From contig NZ_UQBH01000007.1 of the NCBI RefSeq assembly GCF_900539295.1, positions 33,239-97,238 on the forward strand: a stretch of 64,000 nucleotides of DNA, read 5' to 3'. The position numbers and the translations under genes are program-made. Below are positions 60,742 to 64,000 of the stretch, piece after piece; position 1 is the first letter of the stretch, and the number at the start of each line of letters is the position of its first letter. The notes below the pieces were generated by a model, which did not search any database, had not been told where the DNA came from, and was given only the letters and a program-made list of their open reading frames with translations. This stretch comes from an uncultured Megasphaera sp. GTDB taxonomy: Bacteria > Bacillota > Negativicutes > Veillonellales > Megasphaeraceae.

Positions 60742-61658
60742 AAGGCCGCAGCTCCTTTGATGCCTTCCACCTTGTCGCGATTCGTCTGCGGTACGAGTTT
60801 CGGCGTTACATCCGGTTTTTCATAAGAGCCGGTGTCAGCCGATTTCAAAATGACGAAGACTTCTTCTAATTTCGAGAAATCGACGCCGGGACGAATGACG
60901 GCATATTTTACGAAATCATTTTCATTCTGATGAATCGATACGATGGTGCCGATATAGAGGCCCTTCGGGTAGATGGAGCCGAAGCCCGACGTGACCAGCG
61001 TATCCCCTTCGAGGATATCGGCATCTTTAGCGATATTGACGAACTGCGGTTCCGTCGGCACATTACCGTTGCCGCGGACGACAGACGATACGCGAGATTC
61101 CGGCCGCTGAACGATGGCCCCGATACTGGTCCGGGGGTCGGTCATGAGCTGTACCCGAGACGAATGCGGATAGACGTCACTGATAAAGCCGACGACACCG
61201 GCCGGGGTAATGACAGGCATATTCTTTTCTACACCTTCCCCGCTGCCGACATCGATGATCATCGTATTGGTCCAAGTCCCGTAATCACGGGAAATGACCG
61301 AGCCTGCCAAGAGCTGATACTGGCTGTGGCTCGATTTAAAATCGAGGAGTGCCCGCAGGCGGTCATTTTCAGCGACGACTTCATCGTAGTCGACGGTCCG
61401 GCTTTTCAGGTCGGCATTTTCTTTTTCCAGCGATTCCCATTCAATGCGGTTCTTCAAACTGACGTCGACGATGTGAATGTTGGAAGCCAGGACATCCATG
61501 ATGCTGCTGGCACCGTATTCAAAAGGCGACATGATCGTCATCAAAGGCTTCGTAATAAAAGGCAGGGAATCGCGCTGGCGCCAAGCCCAGCCTACGACAG
61601 CAATGATGATGAATAAGACGAGTACGAAGACGACGCTTCTTTTACCGAACGAAAACAA
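60738..61658 (-). CDS. mreC: Rod shape-determining protein MreC
   Basis: This 306-aa protein has an N-terminal membrane helix, a coiled-coil (about residues 70-105, LKNRIEWESLEKENADLKSR) and the MreC beta domains with ISRDYGTWTNTMIIDVGS and the GDTLVTSGFGSIYPKGLYIG motif. It bridges MreB and PBP2. It follows mreB by two bases. Confidence 0.94.
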   Translation of the reverse strand: MFSFGKRSVVFVLVLFIIIAVVGWAWRQRDSLPFITKPLMTIMSPFEYGASSIMDVLASNIHIVDVSLKNRIEWESLEKENADLKSRTVDYDEVVAENDRLRALLDFKSSHSQYQLLAGSVISRDYGTWTNTMIIDVGSGEGVEKNMPVITPAGVVGFISDVYPHSSRVQLMTDPRTSIGAIVQRPESRVSSVVRGNGNVPTEPQFVNIAKDADILEGDTLVTSGFGSIYPKGLYIGTIVSIHQNENDFVKYAVIRPGVDFSKLEEVFVILKSADTGSYEKPDVTPKLVPQTNRDKVEGIKGAAAL

Positions 61659-61660
61659 TT

Positions 61661-62701
61661 TTAAAATCTCCTCCTATATATGCGCTGCGCCCCTTCAATG
61701 AGGGCCGATAACTTTTCACGATCGTTGATGGCAATCCCCGTGCCCCTGGCCACGGCCAGTTCCGGTTCGGCTGCCATCAATACGGGAACGCCCAGTTCCT
61801 GCGTAAAGAACTGATCCATCCCCTTGAGCTTAGCACCGCCGCCGGTGAGGACGATGCCGTGTTCCATAATATCGGCAGCCAATTCTGGCGGCGTCTCGCG
61901 CAGGACGTCTTTGACGACGTCGAGAATCTTCACCAAGGGCTTGCCAATGACATGATAGAGTTCACTCGATTTGACGGCCACTTCGCGCTGCAGGCCGTCA
62001 TCGAGGCCGCGGGCCATGAAATAATAGCCCCTGTCTTCGAGGGGCAGGACGGCCGAGCCGTTGGTGACCTTCATCTCTTCGATGGTCGTATCGTCAGTGA
62101 CGACGTCGTACTGATAGCGCAGATAGTCACGAATGGCGGCATTGAAATCGAGGCTGCCTAAATGAAGCGATTTAGAGACGACGATGCCGCCTAGGGACAG
62201 CATGGCCACATTGGTCGTACCGCCGCCGATGTCGATGACCATATTGCCGACAGGGTCGTAGACGGGCAGATTGACGCCGAGAGCCGCCGCAGCCGCCGTT
62301 TCAATAACGAAGGCTTCTTTGGCACCGGCCTGGTAAACCGCTTCCATGACGGCTCTTTTTTCAACGTTCGAAGCTGCCGACGGCACGCCGATCATGATGC
62401 GCAGGCGCTGAACGCTGCGGACGCACTTGCTGAGGATGTAGCCCAGCATGGTCCGGGTTACGCTGTAATCGGCAATGACACCGTGCACCAAGGGACGATG
62501 GAGCTTAACCGTCTCAGGAGAGCGTGACAGTAAGTCCTCAGCCGAGCGGCCGACAGCAATCATCTTGCTGTTTCGCTCGTCCGTCGCCATGACCGACGGC
62601 TCGGACAAAACGACGCCCCGGCCTTCGACATAGACTTGGACCGTAGACGTCCCTAAATCGATGCCTATATTTTTAGTTAATGGAGAAAAAATCGAAGCCA
62701 T
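61661..62701 (-). CDS. mreB: Actin-like rod shape protein MreB
   Basis: This 346-aa bacterial actin organises the elongasome. The phosphate-1 loop GIDLGTSTVQVYV, VIDIGGGTTNVA, and GIVLTGGGAKLKGMD are the ATP-binding motifs. It is the first gene of the mreB-mreC-mreD-mrdA-minD-rodA cluster. Its start region shows no clear promoter, although the gap to the upstream gene is 168 bp. Confidence 0.96.
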   Translation of the reverse strand: MASIFSPLTKNIGIDLGTSTVQVYVEGRGVVLSEPSVMATDERNSKMIAVGRSAEDLLSRSPETVKLHRPLVHGVIADYSVTRTMLGYILSKCVRSVQRLRIMIGVPSAASNVEKRAVMEAVYQAGAKEAFVIETAAAAALGVNLPVYDPVGNMVIDIGGGTTNVAMLSLGGIVVSKSLHLGSLDFNAAIRDYLRYQYDVVTDDTTIEEMKVTNGSAVLPLEDRGYYFMARGLDDGLQREVAVKSSELYHVIGKPLVKILDVVKDVLRETPPELAADIMEHGIVLTGGGAKLKGMDQFFTQELGVPVLMAAEPELAVARGTGIAINDREKLSALIEGAQRIYRRRF

Positions 62702-62816
62702 AACAAATAATCCCTTCTATTCCTTTCATATATGCTGTCATACGTAAACAGCCATTCATTGCTTATTTTACCACATAGCGCAAACTTTCGCATTAGCAAA
62801 TTTCCATAGAATAGAG

Positions 62817-62850
62817 AAACGGGACCGCCCTTTGGGGGACAGCCCCGTTT
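62817..62850 (-). terminator. Intrinsic terminator after the ECF transporter gene
   Basis: On the minus strand AAACGGG pairs with CCCGTTT, with inner GTCC/GGGC pairs, and TCTCT follows. It ends the ECF gene before mreB. Confidence 0.7.
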
Positions 62851-62869
62851 GATTCATAACCCTTGTATT

Positions 62870-63499
62870 TTACTGTTGCTGTATCTTTAACCCGGCACGC
62901 TGAAGAGCCATGATAATCGGCGTAACGATCAGCCCGGAAACGACAGCTTCGGGAATCCCGTTGACGGCGGTAATGCCGAGCATGATGTTGATGACGTTCA
63001 TGAAGGGAATCCCTTGGGCTTCGGCATAAGGAACACCGACGAGGGCCGTAAAGGAACCCAGGAAGAGGACCGTATGGATCACCGTCGTCACGACAGCCGT
63101 CACGGCCACGCGCACGACTTCGCGCGTCTTCAAACGGCGGTACAATTCATAAGCAATGAGGCCGATAAGAATCCGCGGTACGATACAAATAAAGGCGTCG
63201 GCAACGACGTTGTACTGCACGGCAAACAAGAGCAGTGCGCTCGGAGCCTGCAGGGATCGGATAAAAGAAAAAATCCCGAACATAAAGCCGACAATCATCC
63301 CGACCTTACGACCTGCCGATAGACTGCCGATGATCGTAGGAATGTGAAGAATCGTCGCATTCATAATAACCAGCGGAATGAATCCGTAGCCGGTTATGCC
63401 CAGAAAAATCGTAATAGCCGATAAAAAAGCGGCAATGGTCAATTGGCGGACCGACAAAAACGTCTGCTGTGTCGGTACCGTGTCCCTTTGTTTTACCAT
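62870..63499 (-). CDS. ECF transporter S component
   Basis: This 209-aa membrane protein is the substrate-binding unit of an energy-coupling factor transporter. It shows about six hydrophobic segments; the conserved GYGFIPLVIMNATILHIPTIIGSL and VGMIVGFMFGIFSF are typical of the PF12822 group. The vitamin cannot be told. ATG 63499, after GGGGGAG, is right; the frame upstream to 63874 includes the leader. The EcfAAT module is not encoded here, so it must share a general module encoded elsewhere. Confidence 0.88.
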   Translation of the reverse strand: MVKQRDTVPTQQTFLSVRQLTIAAFLSAITIFLGITGYGFIPLVIMNATILHIPTIIGSLSAGRKVGMIVGFMFGIFSFIRSLQAPSALLLFAVQYNVVADAFICIVPRILIGLIAYELYRRLKTREVVRVAVTAVVTTVIHTVLFLGSFTALVGVPYAEAQGIPFMNVINIMLGITAVNGIPEAVVSGLIVTPIIMALQRAGLKIQQQ

Positions 63500-63635
63500 G
63501 ATACTCCCCCGTTCTCGTTCTTTCCCAAGATACAAGTCGCACTGCATATAAAAACACGGCCGGTCTCCGCCGGTACCAGTCCGTTTCCGGTACCCATCCA
63601 GCGTAAAAAAATGGACCCGCCTTTGTGTCATGCGT
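63500..63635 (-). promoter_or_regulatory. Structured 5' leader of the ECF gene
   Basis: The leader of about 130 bases contains GGTACC...GGTACC (63572-63594) and CCGG...CCGG (63560-63573) hairpin arms, followed by a T run (63550-63554) and then the ribosome site. This is attenuator-like. It matches no riboswitch core that I recognise. Confidence 0.45.
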
Positions 63636-63664
63636 AGTATAGCACACTGGGAAGTCCTTGACAA
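63636..63664 (-). promoter_or_regulatory. Promoter of the ECF gene
   Basis: TTGTCA (63659-63664), a 17-bp spacer and TATACT (63636-63641) on the minus strand. Confidence 0.75.
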
Positions 63665-63723
63665 TAGGTTTTTCAAATATTGTGAATTTTTGCACGAATA
63701 TCCTTTTAAAGGCCAATTTTCAG

Positions 63724-63753
63724 TTGACCCACAGCCAATAAACGTGATAGAAT
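63724..63753 (+). promoter_or_regulatory. Promoter of tRNA-Leu
   Basis: TTGACC (63724-63729), an 18-bp spacer and TAGAAT (63748-63753), starting about 7 bases before the mature tRNA end. Confidence 0.7.
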
Positions 63754-63765
63754 GGACAAGTACTT

Positions 63766-63849
63766 GCGAGTGTGGCGGAATGGCAGACGCACTAGACTTA
63801 GGATCTAGCGTCTTACGACGTAAGGGTTCAAGTCCCTTCACTCGCACCA
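63766..63849 (+). tRNA. tRNA-Leu (anticodon UAG)
   Basis: The acceptor stem GCGAGTG pairs with CACTCGC, followed by ACCA with an encoded CCA. The anticodon stem CTAGA/TCTAG frames the loop CTTAGGA with anticodon TAG. A long variable arm (CGTCTTACGACG) marks a class II tRNA, and GGTTCAAGTCC is the T-arm. Confidence 0.95.
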
Positions 63850-63851
63850 AA

Positions 63852-63888
63852 AAGACAACCATGCAGATTAGCACGGTTGTCTTTTTTT
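63852..63888 (+). terminator. Terminator after tRNA-Leu
   Basis: AAGACAACCATG pairs with CACGGTTGTCTT (one mismatch) and is followed by seven Ts. Confidence 0.85.
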
Positions 63889-63899
63889 GTTGCCATCAC

Positions 63900-64000
63900 A
63901 AAATCGAGTGTCTTTGACCCCATTTTGACCCCTGCAACAAAAATTGATAAGGTATAATATTTTTCGCAAAATAAAATAAAGACATGAATCTCCCCATTTG
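63900..64000 (-). other. AT-rich edge with a possible tyrosine integrase tail or att scar
   Basis: On the minus strand, GGGGTCAAAATGGGGTCAAAG can encode GVKMGSK, a sequence often seen at the C-terminal end of integrases inserted at tRNA genes. The frame is open to the window edge, but the upstream part looks non-coding (AT-rich, low complexity). It may be a remnant of an element integrated at tRNA-Leu, or chance. Confidence 0.25.

Noticed and set aside
63500..63874. N-terminal extension of the ECF protein by 125 codons
   Set aside because: The extension spans the promoter, leader and tRNA gene on the opposite strand; a strong ribosome site supports the ATG at 63499.
1..64000. CRISPR array, insertion sequence or phage genes
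   Set aside because: No regularly spaced repeats, transposase or phage structural genes were seen in either strand.

Overview
The window looks like a chromosomal segment of an anaerobic, diderm Firmicute of the Negativicutes, probably Veillonellales and Megasphaera-like. This is an inference from GC-rich codon use, gene order (mreBCD-mrdA-minD-rodA next to the TIGR03960/DUF2344 pair), an oxygen-independent cobalamin (cbi) pathway, an RND pump and type IV pilus genes in a Firmicutes-type gene background, and a SAM-I riboswitch. Almost every gene lies on the minus strand; the plus strand carries only a two-gene unit near 16 kb, a small exported protein at 39.3 kb and a tRNA at 63.8 kb.

Layout, left to right (most units are transcribed right to left). 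(1) 1-8.85 kb: a sulfate assimilation operon cysK-sbp-cysT-cysW-cysA-aprA-aprB-cysD-cysN, led by two promoters, a SAM-I riboswitch and an intrinsic terminator. It reduces APS with a compact AprAB enzyme instead of CysH. (2) 8.9-9.9 kb: a GNAT acetyltransferase and a small membrane protein. (3) 10-15.4 kb: hslO followed by mtnP-mtnA-ahcY-mtaD, a SAM by-product recycling unit. (4) 15.6-16.7 kb, plus strand: a DUF6173 protein and a putative C39-like cysteine peptidase. (5) 16.8-22.3 kb: a flavodoxin-like lipoprotein and a MarR-controlled RND efflux operon. (6) 22.3-29.2 kb: a lipid-linked polysaccharide flippase, Mfd, a PGRP-type amidase and a PHP phosphoesterase. (7) 29.3-35.1 kb: cbiG-cbiH-cbiJ-cbiET-cbiA-cbiC, a corrin cluster apparently cut at its 5' end; the missing C20 methylase gene (cobI/cbiL) sits 18 kb away. 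(8) 35.2-38.9 kb: redox genes (iron alcohol dehydrogenase, aldo/keto reductase, a truncated flavoprotein and a broken AEC permease) with two promoters of MerR architecture. (9) 39.3-47.3 kb: an exported protein, then a compact type IV pilus/competence pseudopilus cluster with no secretin. (10) 47.4-53 kb: trkH, trkA, a class 3 lipase and RNase G. (11) 53-62.7 kb: cobI, DUF2344, TIGR03960, rodA, minD-like, mrdA, mreD, mreC, mreB. (12) 62.8-64 kb: an ECF transporter S component with a structured leader, then tRNA-Leu(UAG) followed by a possible integration scar.

The most interesting system is the 10-14.5 kb recycling operon. Its MTA/SAH deaminase is encoded beside an AhcY homologue with HxExK where the usual adenine-binding motif is HxT(V/I)(E/Q), and beside an MtnP homologue with TNFA where adenine-specific MTAP has TDYD. 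Both changes point to 6-oxopurine (inosyl) substrates. The operon may therefore deaminate SAH and MTA first and recycle them as S-inosylhomocysteine and methylthioinosine. This needs biochemical proof, but three independent features of one operon agree.
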